Below, one piece after another: positions 51,051 through 59,078 of a DNA stretch of 64,000 nt. The notes beneath the pieces are model-generated. The model was given only the letters and a program-made list of their open reading frames with translations. It had not been told where the DNA came from and searched no databases. Origin of the DNA: Bacteroidia bacterium (GTDB lineage: Bacteria; Bacteroidota; Bacteroidia; Chitinophagales; JAUHXS01); contig JAUHXS010000004.1 of the NCBI GenBank assembly GCA_030426955.1, positions 62,001-126,000 on the forward strand. Direction: 5' to 3'. The position numbers and the translations under genes are program-made. Every line of letters begins with the position of its first letter. The first letter of the stretch is position 1.

Positions 51051-52065
51051 TAGAAACATTGATGAACTAAAAGAAAATGCCGCTTTGTGGTGGCCAGAAG
51101 AATTGAAAAAGAAAAATTCTTTGGCAAATGTTCTTCCACTTCTCTTGAAAACTCAAGACGATTTTTTAAGCATTTTAAATTTGAGTAAAAAAGAACCTTT
51201 TCAGGTTTTTAAGTTAATTGACGTTGCAAAATTCCCAGGTAATCTATTTTTAAAGCACTTAGTTGTTCTATCTGATTATGGTGGTGAACCAATTCAGCGA
51301 CTTGGCCGCTCATTCAAAGACATTTTCCCAAAAGATAAAAAAGGAAATTACTTTATGGAGTTCCTTTGGAAAGGAGAAAAATTCAAATACACGTTTGAAG
51401 AACTTCCAGTAAAGGGATTAAATAACAAAAAACTTTACGTTGACGGAGATAATCTTTCAATCGAAACCGAACTAAACAGTTTAATGAAAGACATTATTGC
51501 AATTCTACTTTTTGCATCTACTTCTGATGCAGCAGACCAAGCAGCTTTGGATTCTTGTGAAATAGGAACTTTGCTAGGAAATGAAGAAGAACTTGCAAAT
51601 TTTGTCAAACAACGATACATAATCGTTAGCCGAATTACAGGTGGTGCTACAGCAAATAGTTTAGGTCAATTAGCTCAAACTGAAATAGTAGAATTTCTGT
51701 CAAATGTATTAGACGAAGACTATGAAATAGTAAGAAACGGTTACATCAATCTGAAAGGCTATGACAAGGGTGGTGGAATGCCGTTTGATATAGTTGTGAA
51801 ACGGAACGATAAAGCCGTAGGAATTGAAGTCAGCTTTCAAGTCACCACAAATAGTACGATTGAAAGAAAATCGGGTCAAGCTGCGGACAGATACAATTTA
51901 ATGCATAAGGATGGCTACAAAATTGCCTATGTTCTTGACGGAGCGGGTAATTTTCAGCGTTCTTCTGCAATTTCCACAATTTGCCAATTCAGTGATTGTA
52001 CTGTCGCTTACACCATAAGTGAGTTTAAGGTTCTTGCTGATTGGATTAAATCCGAACTGTCATGA
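51037..52065 (+). CDS. Cassette gene: probable type II restriction endonuclease, PD-(D/E)xK-like
   Basis: 342 aa. No named family recognised, but it lies between the controller and a C5-methyltransferase with overlaps of 14 and 4 bp. The segment MPFDIVVKRNDKAVGIEVSFQVTTN (about 248-272) has a D and an E-x-S/Q arrangement like a variant PD-(D/E)xK core in which the usual Lys is replaced. Recognition sequence unknown. The overlap ATGA couples it to the methyltransferase. Confidence 0.7.
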   Translation: MPKYNRNIDELKENAALWWPEELKKKNSLANVLPLLLKTQDDFLSILNLSKKEPFQVFKLIDVAKFPGNLFLKHLVVLSDYGGEPIQRLGRSFKDIFPKDKKGNYFMEFLWKGEKFKYTFEELPVKGLNNKKLYVDGDNLSIETELNSLMKDIIAILLFASTSDAADQAALDSCEIGTLLGNEEELANFVKQRYIIVSRITGGATANSLGQLAQTEIVEFLSNVLDEDYEIVRNGYINLKGYDKGGGMPFDIVVKRNDKAVGIEVSFQVTTNSTIERKSGQAADRYNLMHKDGYKIAYVLDGAGNFQRSSAISTICQFSDCTVAYTISEFKVLADWIKSELS

Positions 52066-53453
52066 TAAAATTTATAGACTTATTTGCAGGTACGGGCGGA
52101 ATTAGACTTGGATTTGAACAAGCTCTGAAAAAATTCGGAGTAAAATCAGAGTGTGTTTATTCCTCAGAAATAGATAAAAATGCTTGCCAATCATACGAGT
52201 TGAATTTTGGTCATAATCCATTTTCAGATATCACCCAAGTCAATGAACTTCCAAAGTTTGATTTCATGCTTGCAGGGTTTCCTTGTCAGTCATTTTCTTA
52301 TGCAGGAAAACAAAGGGGATTTGGAGATACAAGGGGAACCTTGTTTTTTGACGTAGAGCGACTTCTTAAAAAATACCGCCCAAAAGGATTCCTCCTTGAA
52401 AATGTTAGGGGGCTAACCACTCATGACAAAGGAAGAACTTTTGAAACCATTATAAATTCACTTCAAGCTCTTGGATATAAAGTAGAGTATCGATTGTTAA
52501 ATTCAAGCAACTTTAATGTAGCTCAAAACAGAGTTCGGATATACATACTCGGTATTCTAGAAGATGATTTTGAAATTAAAATCCAATCAGATACAGGAGC
52601 CGTTGACTCTCATAACTTTATTCAGAGAAATGGTCAAAGAAGCCTTTTTGATACTGAAAAAGACTTTACCGTAGTTAAGGACATTTTAGAAACCAAGCCA
52701 GACAAAAAATATTTTTGTAGTGAGACTTTTAGCAATCAATTAAAGAAAGTAATTGGGAATGATTTATCAAAACTCCACGGCTACAGACTTATCGACACTC
52801 GAAATGGAAATTCAATACATTCTTGGGAACTTGGAATAAAAGGAGAATGCACTAATGATGAAATCGAGTTTTTGAATCTGTTAATTGCAAATCGAAGAAA
52901 GAAGATATTTGGAACTCATCAAGACGGTAAAGCCTTGACAAAAGAGCAGATTCAAACTTTTTACACCAAAGACAATTTTGAGTCGGTTACAGCCTCATTG
53001 ATTCAAAAAGGATATCTGAGCAACTATGATGAAAAGTATAATCCAGTTTGCGGGAATATGTCATTTGAAGTATTCAAGTTTTTAGACCCTGAAAGTATTT
53101 CGATTACATTAACTGCTTCCGACACAAACAGACTTGGGATTGTTCAAAATGGAAAAGCAAGAAGATTGACACCTAGAGAATGTGCTAGACTTCAAGGTTT
53201 TCCTGACACTTATAAACTTTTAGACAATGACAATGCAGTTTATAAACAAATGGGAAATGCGGTTACAGTACCCGTAATTCAAGCATTGATAACTGACTTG
53301 ATAGAAAATAATGATTCAATTGTAGATAAAATAGCCAACGCTAAGTCATACACATTGGCAAGTCGCTCAAGCCTAACCCACGAGCCAAAACTTGCCAAAG
53401 AGTATGCCTTTGCCAGCGCTGAAGAAAAAGCACGAACACACAACATTGTATAA
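52062..53453 (+). CDS. Cassette gene: DNA (cytosine-5-)-methyltransferase
   Basis: 463 aa. Motif I FIDLFAGTGGIRLGF (about 4-18), motif IV GFPCQSFS with catalytic Cys75, motif VI ENVRGL, motif VIII QNRVRIYILG, motif IX RLTPRECARLQGFP, motif X QMGNAVTVPV. A long target-recognition region (about 190-330) lies between VIII and IX. It protects the host from the adjacent nuclease. The last codons run into the recombination site: AAC ATT GTA TAA encodes N-I-V-stop, so the site supplies the C-terminus. Confidence 0.93.
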   Translation: MIKFIDLFAGTGGIRLGFEQALKKFGVKSECVYSSEIDKNACQSYELNFGHNPFSDITQVNELPKFDFMLAGFPCQSFSYAGKQRGFGDTRGTLFFDVERLLKKYRPKGFLLENVRGLTTHDKGRTFETIINSLQALGYKVEYRLLNSSNFNVAQNRVRIYILGILEDDFEIKIQSDTGAVDSHNFIQRNGQRSLFDTEKDFTVVKDILETKPDKKYFCSETFSNQLKKVIGNDLSKLHGYRLIDTRNGNSIHSWELGIKGECTNDEIEFLNLLIANRRKKIFGTHQDGKALTKEQIQTFYTKDNFESVTASLIQKGYLSNYDEKYNPVCGNMSFEVFKFLDPESISITLTASDTNRLGIVQNGKARRLTPRECARLQGFPDTYKLLDNDNAVYKQMGNAVTVPVIQALITDLIENNDSIVDKIANAKSYTLASRSSLTHEPKLAKEYAFASAEEKARTHNIV

Positions 53454-53564
53454 GAGCAATAGCGGGTGAAGTAGTGAAATCAAGGTCATTGCATTTAATA
53501 AACTTTTGTGGTGGCGGACAGGTAATGGCCTTGAAATCCGCTACTGCTCTTATACTTGACCGTT
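53435..53564 (+). other. attC-like recombination site, cassette 9 (first RM cassette)
   Basis: Left arm AACACACAAC, ATT, GTATAAGAGCAATAGCGGG; right arm CCGCTACTGCTCTTATAC, TTGACC, GTT (53562-53564). The arm complements nine of the first ten bases of the cassette start GTTGTGTGTC (50581). Confidence 0.8.
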
Positions 53565-54499
53565 GCAAGAAAAGTAGGCTTCGCTATTGGTTCTCCTTCC
53601 GAAGTGCGTTGCACTTCGAAATTCCCAAACCAACTACTTTCCTTGGACTTACACTTCAAGGACAGGAAGAATGTAGTTTAATAGAACGTGCTTCTGTTGC
53701 TTCATGTAAAGGGGATTTAAACGAGACAGAATCTGCTCTCCGAGAACTAATCAAGGATTTCCCGAATCATAATCTGAGTGAAGAATTTAAACTGAAACTC
53801 GGTGAGACATTATATCAAAGTGGAAAGTATAACGAATCGAAAGAGTTACTATCAGAACTATTCGAACAAATCCCAGACACCACCCCAAGAAACTATGAAT
53901 TAATCAAATGTCCGACCAACTATGATTCTCAGTTTCCCGAAAGAAAATATGGGTGTTTAAGAATTGTCTTCCCTGAAGATAATATCCACATAAAGCATGA
54001 CATCCTTTTAGTTTTAAGTGACATCGCAATTCATGACAAAGAACCGAAGACTTCAATTGAATACCTTGAGTTAGCTAGCAGCAAATACTTTAAAAACAAC
54101 GGCTGTGGAAATGGAATAAATATGGTGGAAGGCTACCTTGCAATAAAGCTTGCTGAATCATACATGTTGGATAAGGACACGCTTAGTGCGCTGACCGAAC
54201 TCATCCCCCAAACTCGAAATTGGGATGCAGATTTAGATAGAATCAAGGAGTTGACTCAACAATGTATTTCAGCCCTATACACCGAAGAAGAAACTAAAAA
54301 AATCATACAAGAAGCATCCAGTTCACTGCATATTGAAGAGATTGAGAACACGGGAAGAACTTTCAAGGTATACAACTATCAACTTTTTGACAAGAAACTA
54401 CGATACACTACAATAAGGCCAGGTGATAATCAAACAGAAACAATTGACGACTTTAGGGAAAACCTTAGTAAACAATTAACCGAAGCACTAATTCAATAA
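53474..54499 (+). pseudogene. TPR-like protein, 5'-truncated and fused to a cassette site and R1 fragment
   Basis: The frame is open from a GTG at 53474, but the first 57 codons are the recombination site and R1 fragment. Real gene sequence starts after the junction near 53646 (LTLQGQEECSLIERASVASCKGDLNETESALREL). The remaining 285 aa have TPR-like helical pairs (about 60-230 of the chimera) and no start codon of their own near the junction. The predicted cassette start GTTGGGCGTA, deduced from the closing arm at 54509, is missing. Probably a decayed gene; a chimeric product cannot be excluded. Confidence 0.65.
53562..53645 (+). repeat. R1 fragment, copy d (body only)
   Basis: 84 bp matching the R1 body from GTTGCAAG to CTTTCCTTG, cut four bases before the closing CTTGCAAC is complete. 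It is followed by unrelated TPR-gene sequence, so a deletion removed the R1 site and the next cassette's start. Confidence 0.85.
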
Positions 54500-54508
54500 A
54501 AAAAAGCC

Positions 54509-54637
54509 TACGCCCAACAATGGCTAAGCAAACATGCTCGATGAACGTAAACATTCAAATATTATCTTTCAAACCAAATTCATCTTGGCGATGAAATTCG
54601 CGGTTTCAAACCCGCACTTCGCTTATACTTCACCGTT
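54509..54637 (+). other. attC-like recombination site, cassette 10
   Basis: Left arm TACGCCCAAC followed by AATGGCTAAGC; right arm GCTTATAC, TTCACC, GTT (54635-54637). The right side fits the consensus. The left inner box is less conserved than in other sites. Confidence 0.6.
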
Positions 54638-54718
54638 GAAACACATTCGGCAAAGCCGACCTTAATCCTTTCGTCCTCCTTCGTCGGACTTTCAGTCTTA
54701 AGGGAATGTGTTTCAATG
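54635..54718 (+). repeat. R2 fragment, copy a (body only)
   Basis: 84 bp from GTTGAAACACATTC to GAATGTGTTTCAATG, the same as the R2 body at 56050 and 59076. It then switches to unrelated sequence (CGACCAAAG) where the other copies read TCGAGCTAAAC. Confidence 0.85.
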
Positions 54719-54755
54719 CGACCAAAGACAACTAAGTGCATAAGTTTTATCATTT

Positions 54756-54785
54756 TCTATACATATTGATTTTTAAATGTATAGA
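54756..54785. promoter_or_regulatory. Inverted repeat upstream of the Fic gene
   Basis: TCTATACAT, 12 nt, ATGTATAGA, with a third half-site TCTATAC at 54797-54803, 44-90 bp before the ATG. The Fic protein has a C-terminal winged-helix part, so autoregulation at these sites is possible. Confidence 0.5.
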
Positions 54786-54846
54786 TTTTGTTGTTTTCTA
54801 TACAAAAGAAATTATCTTTGAATAGATTTTTAGAAATTCTTTACAT

Positions 54847-55917
54847 ATGACAACTTGGGGATTAACAGATTTGCCTTTAAACATTGATTTAGAAACAAAA
54901 AAGGTATTGAAGGCTCTGCCGGCAGCACATGCTGCATTAGCGGAATTAAAAGGTATTGCATCTACAATCCCAAATCAAAACATCTTAATTAACACGCTTG
55001 GATTACAAGAAGCAAAGGACAGTTCAGCAATTGAGAACATTATTACAACACATGACGACTTATACAAATCAGAATTAAACCTTGATGCTTTCAAGTCTCT
55101 TCAAGCCAAAGAAGTTCAGAATTATATTGCTGCCTTGAAGAAAGGATTTGAATTAATCACAAAAACGGAATTATTGACAAATAAGAGTATTTTGCAAATT
55201 CAAGAAATACTGGAAGATAACAAAGCTGGATTTAGAAAATTGCCAGGCACAGCATTGAAGAATGCAGCAACAGGTGAAACAATTTATACTCCACCGCAAG
55301 ATTATGATGAAATAATACGATTAATGGCAAATCTTGAACGCTATATCAATGACTCTGAATTACAAGACTGCGACCCATTAATAAAAATGGCAATTATCCA
55401 TTTTCAATTTGAAAGCATTCACCCATTTTATGACGGAAACGGTAGAACGGGCAGAATTATAAATATTCTTTATTTGATTTTAGAGAAACTCCAAACATTG
55501 CCAATTCTATATTTGAGCAATTATATCATTAAAAACAAACCGGACTATTATCACTTCTTGCAAAAAGTCAGAGACGAAAATTTATGGGAAGATTGGGTAT
55601 TGTTTATGATTAAAGGTGTTGAACAAACATCTAGGGAAACAATTGAATTAATCACTAAGATTAAGGAATTAATGCTTGACTACAAACACCGACTTCGTGA
55701 TAACTATAAGTTCTATAGTCAGGATTTGCTCAATAATTTGTTCAAGCATCCTTACACCAAGATTGAATTTATTGTCAATGACTTAGGTGTTTCAAGACTA
55801 ACAGCAGCGAATTATTTGAATAAACTGGCAGAAGATAAAATGCTTCGGAAAGACAAATTAGGAACTGGTAATTATTATATCAACGAGGAATTATTTGACT
55901 TATTGACAAAAAGATAA
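54847..55917 (+). CDS. Cassette gene: Fic family AMPylator-like protein (class II) with C-terminal winged helix
   Basis: 356 aa. The N-terminal Fic_N region has the inhibitory helix motif SSAIEN (about 59-64), matching (S/T)xxxE(G/N). The Fic core motif is HPFYDGNGRTGR (about 192-203), fully intact. The C-terminal part (about 290-356) looks like a winged-helix DNA-binding domain (YTKIEFIVNDLGVSRLTAANYLNKL). Fic proteins transfer AMP or another nucleotide to target hydroxyls; the Glu of the inhibitory motif restrains this. It is alone in its cassette. The closing arm CAGGTGGTAAC predicts a start that is missing upstream (replaced by the R2 fragment). Confidence 0.9.
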   Translation: MTTWGLTDLPLNIDLETKKVLKALPAAHAALAELKGIASTIPNQNILINTLGLQEAKDSSAIENIITTHDDLYKSELNLDAFKSLQAKEVQNYIAALKKGFELITKTELLTNKSILQIQEILEDNKAGFRKLPGTALKNAATGETIYTPPQDYDEIIRLMANLERYINDSELQDCDPLIKMAIIHFQFESIHPFYDGNGRTGRIINILYLILEKLQTLPILYLSNYIIKNKPDYYHFLQKVRDENLWEDWVLFMIKGVEQTSRETIELITKIKELMLDYKHRLRDNYKFYSQDLLNNLFKHPYTKIEFIVNDLGVSRLTAANYLNKLAEDKMLRKDKLGTGNYYINEELFDLLTKR

Positions 55918-55922
55918 ACGCA

Positions 55923-56052
55923 CAGGTGGTAACAATGTATATACAAAATAGGCGAAATGGTAGTAAATTCAAAGGTTGTAGCCCGCTTCAGCATCGTAAC
56001 GGTTTGATAAGTTTGATGCCCGAAATCGCCTACTTTGCATACACGAACCGTT
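55923..56052 (+). other. attC-like recombination site, Fic cassette
   Basis: Left arm CAGGTGGTAAC, AAT, GTATATACAAAATAGGCG; right arm CGCCTACTTTGCATACAC, GAACC, GTT (56050-56052). About 18 bp of the inner arms pair. Confidence 0.78.
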
Positions 56053-56397
56053 GAAACACATTCGGCAAAGCCGACCTTAATCCTTTCGTCCTCCTTCGTC
56101 GGACTTTCAGTCTTAAGGGAATGTGTTTCAATGTCGAGCTAAACCAAATTGCTTCTCCGCTACTCTCCTCTTGCTCGCCTTTGCCGGACTTCGAGTCAAA
56201 ACGTGTTCCAACAAAACGTTAAACGCAATTTGATTCCACATCTCGAACTTTTCAAATTACATAAGTTGAGTTGTTACGTTCATTCCATGAACTACAAACT
56301 GACAATGCTCAATGTCCAGCGGAAAGTATTTACATTTCGCATTGTCTATCAACTTTTGTAATTTTCGTTCTCAATGCGGAACTACGTTTAGCTCGAC
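56050..56397 (+). repeat. ORF-free palindromic cassette R2, copy b
   Basis: 348 bp. The body is GTTGAAACACATTC ... GAATGTGTTTCAAT, with a TCGGCAAAGCCGA inner hairpin. The site part starts CAATGTCGAGCTAAAC and ends with its exact complement GTTTAGCTCGACATTG at 56386-56401. Here the cores are AAT/ATT rather than AAC/GTT, a compensated change. Short reading frames inside are shared only with copy c and are unlikely genes. Confidence 0.85.
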
Positions 56398-56567
56398 ATT
56401 GGGCTTCATGTAAAAGTGCCGACACACAAGCAAAGAGTGCTATCGCACACATTGCTTTTTTGCCAACGCGCTGACTGAATAAAATTGTGAGTAATTCGAC
56501 CGACAGACCCAAGGAAAAAAGTCGTCATTTTGGTATCTTGCAAGATTAACTTAGGACAAGTAGATAA
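56398..56567 (+). other. Non-coding leader of the second RM cassette
   Basis: 170 bp from the ATTGGGC core to the methyltransferase ATG. It contains GCCGACACACAAGC and GCACACATTGC, similar to the leader of the first RM cassette. No gene seen. Its start is not complementary to the cassette's closing arm. Confidence 0.5.
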
Positions 56568-57836
56568 ATGGAATTAAAGGAAAAGATTACAGTAGAAGAA
56601 GTGAATGGAAAAGCATTCAAAATCAGAATGGTTGAGGCTTCGGAACACGGTAATGCTGCGTTAACTCACTACTTGCACAATCACAAAAATGGGGTTTCAG
56701 GCTTTTATAAAAAAGAAGCACTAACTCATATTAAACGAGCTTTAGAATACAAATTCCCCCAAGACACAATCACAAGTAAAGCAGCTGAAGAAGCTTTACA
56801 GTACATGATTTTTGACTTCCAAAAAGAAATCCCCTTTCCTGCTCCAACAAAACCAAAGTTCAAATTCATTGACTTATTCGCAGGAATCGGTGGCTTTAGA
56901 CTTGCCATGCAAAACCTTGGAGGGAAGTGTGTTTACACAAGCGAATGGGACGAACAAGCGAAAAAAACTTACCAAGCTAACTTCGGAGAAGTTCCATTTG
57001 GCGACATAACCAAAGAGGAAACTAAAAAATTCATTCCTGACAATTTCGATGTTTTGTGTGCAGGTTTTCCCTGTCAAGCTTTTTCAATTGCAGGTAGACG
57101 TGGTGGTTTTGAAGATACAAGAGGAACTTTGTTCTTTGATGTCGCTGAGATTATTAAACGAAAACAACCCAAAGCAATATTTCTTGAAAACGTCAAAGGC
57201 TTAAGAAATCACGACAAGGGAAAAACACTAAAAACAATTCTAAATGTTCTCCGAGAGGACTTAGGGTATTATGTTCCTGAACCACAAATTCTAAACGCCA
57301 AAGACTTTGGAGTTCCACAAAATCGCGAACGAATCTTTATCGTAGGTTTTCGAAAAGATTTAGGAATAAATGACTTTCAATATCCAGAACCAACCAATAA
57401 AAATGCGGTTTTAGATGATATTTTGGAAGAAAATGAAGTTTCTGTAAAATATTACCTTTCTACAACTTACGTCCAAACTCTAAAAAACCATAGAGCAAGA
57501 CACGAAAGTAAAGGAAACGGGTTTGGTTATGAAATAATTCCAAATGATGGAACTGCAAACGCGGTTGTATGTGGTGGAATGGGCAGAGAACGAAATTTAG
57601 TTTTTGATGATAGACTGACAAATTTCAAACCAATAACGAACATTTCAGGAAAGGTTAATCGAGAAGGAATTAGAAAAATGACACCACGAGAATGGGCAAG
57701 ATTACAAGGCTTTCCAGACAATTTTAAAATCATAGTTTCAGACGCACAAGCATACAAACAATTCGGAAATTCAGTTGCAGTTCCCGCAATTCAGGCAACA
57801 GCGGAAAAAATAATAGAAAAACTTAACTGCAAATGA
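56568..57836 (+). CDS. Cassette gene: DNA (cytosine-5-)-methyltransferase, M.HpaII-like
   Basis: 422 aa. An N-terminal extension of about 95 aa (YLHNHKNGVSGFYKKEAL) precedes motif I FIDLFAGIGGFRLAM (about 100-114). Motif IV is GFPCQAFS (Cys169), motif VI ENVKGL, motif VIII QNRERIFIVGF, motif IX KMTPREWARLQGFP and motif X QFGNSVAVPAIQ. The partner nuclease is HpaII-like, so methylation of CCGG is likely. The stop overlaps the nuclease start by 4 bp (ATGA). Confidence 0.93.
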   Translation: MELKEKITVEEVNGKAFKIRMVEASEHGNAALTHYLHNHKNGVSGFYKKEALTHIKRALEYKFPQDTITSKAAEEALQYMIFDFQKEIPFPAPTKPKFKFIDLFAGIGGFRLAMQNLGGKCVYTSEWDEQAKKTYQANFGEVPFGDITKEETKKFIPDNFDVLCAGFPCQAFSIAGRRGGFEDTRGTLFFDVAEIIKRKQPKAIFLENVKGLRNHDKGKTLKTILNVLREDLGYYVPEPQILNAKDFGVPQNRERIFIVGFRKDLGINDFQYPEPTNKNAVLDDILEENEVSVKYYLSTTYVQTLKNHRARHESKGNGFGYEIIPNDGTANAVVCGGMGRERNLVFDDRLTNFKPITNISGKVNREGIRKMTPREWARLQGFPDNFKIIVSDAQAYKQFGNSVAVPAIQATAEKIIEKLNCK

Positions 57837-58912
57837 TTACAGGAAATAAGGGAGAATGGAGCGAAATTTATGCGCTTTTCAAATTATTAGGCGATAAACA
57901 ATTGTTTCTTGGAAACAAAGACATTGAAAAGTTAGAAGGTTTCGTTTATCCAATTATCAAAATACTTCGCACCGAAAACAACGGTAATTTTGAATACTCA
58001 ATTCAAGATGAAATCATTCTAGTTTCGGGAGATGAAGAAGTTTTAAAAATTCCTATTTCAGACTTTAAAAACAAAGCTCTTTTTCTTCTAAATGCAATAA
58101 AGCAAAATAAAGAAAGGACTTTTTCTGTTCCAGAAATTGAGGAATTTATGCAATCCATAAATTGTATTTCCTTAAAAGCAAGTTCTACAGCGAAAACTGA
58201 CATTACTATTGTTGTTCACGACCAAAGAACGAATCAACAACCAACATTAGGTTTTAGCATAAAATCACAACTTGGAAGCCCTTCTACTCTATTAAATGCA
58301 GGTAAAACAACAAACTTTATTTATAAAATTAAAGGAGCAAAACTTTCAAAAGATGAAATTGAGCGAATCAATTCAATTGCTTCGAGAAGTAAAATAATGG
58401 ATAGAATTGTTCAAGTTCATAAAAATGGCGGACAATTTGAATTTATAAAAACAGAGAGACAGATATTTTCAAACAACCTTGTTCTAATAGACAGTTTGCT
58501 TCCAGAGATTTTATCGCAAATAGTTTTTGACTTTTATTCAAGTGAGTTTTCGCACTTGACCGATTTAGTAAACAAAACGGCTGATAAAAATCCATTAAAC
58601 TTCGACATTGAAAACGAACATAAGTTTTACGAATACAAAATAAAACGCTTCTTGACTGATGTTGCACTTGGAATGATGCCTTCACAAGTTTGGACCGGAA
58701 AATATGATGCAACAGGCGGATACTTAATCGTCAAAGAAAATGGAGACGTTTTATGTTATCATATTTACAACAGAAATGAATTTGAGGATTACTTGCTAAA
58801 TAATACAAAGCTTGATACTGCAAGTTCTTCTCGACACGGATTTGGGGAAATTTACAAAGAAAATGGAGAGCTATATTTTAATCTGAATTTACAAATTAGG
58901 TTTACAAAATAG
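57833..58912 (+). CDS. Cassette gene: HpaII family type II restriction endonuclease
   Basis: 359 aa, close to R.HpaII length. It opens with ITGNKGEWSEIYALFKLLGDKQLFLGN and continues YPIIKILR, SIKSQLGSPSTLLNAGKTTNF and GGYLIVKENGDVLCYHIYNRNEFEDYLL near 300, the block order of the RE_HpaII family. It would cut CCGG and be held off by the coupled methyltransferase. The pair forms a self-protecting selfish unit that also stabilises the array. Confidence 0.88.
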   Translation: MITGNKGEWSEIYALFKLLGDKQLFLGNKDIEKLEGFVYPIIKILRTENNGNFEYSIQDEIILVSGDEEVLKIPISDFKNKALFLLNAIKQNKERTFSVPEIEEFMQSINCISLKASSTAKTDITIVVHDQRTNQQPTLGFSIKSQLGSPSTLLNAGKTTNFIYKIKGAKLSKDEIERINSIASRSKIMDRIVQVHKNGGQFEFIKTERQIFSNNLVLIDSLLPEILSQIVFDFYSSEFSHLTDLVNKTADKNPLNFDIENEHKFYEYKIKRFLTDVALGMMPSQVWTGKYDATGGYLIVKENGDVLCYHIYNRNEFEDYLLNNTKLDTASSSRHGFGEIYKENGELYFNLNLQIRFTK

Positions 58913-58945
58913 CCAACGCTGAAAACCAAGCAGAACGGAATAAAG

Positions 58946-59078
58946 CCAGCAGGTAACAATGTATAAAAATAATAGCGGTTTAATCGCTAAAACGAAAGTA
59001 AGTAAATATAAAAAAGGTCTGTGTTTAACCGAAAAATTAGTGCGTATAAACCCACTACTATTCTTATACTAGACCGTT
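58946..59078 (+). other. attC-like recombination site, second RM cassette
   Basis: Left arm CCAGCAGGTAAC, AAT, GTATAAAAATAATAGCGGTTTA; right arm TAAACCCACTACTATTCTTATAC, TAGACC, GTT (59076-59078). The inner arms pair with a few bulges. Confidence 0.78.

Noticed and set aside
53474-54499. Intact TPR protein starting at 53474
   Set aside because: The first 57 codons are site and R1 sequence shared with non-coding copies, so the start is accidental and the gene 5'-truncated.
56149-56361. A 70-codon frame repeated at 56149 and 59175
   Set aside because: Inside the R2 site region; conserved only because R2 is repeated. No initiation signal and atypical composition.
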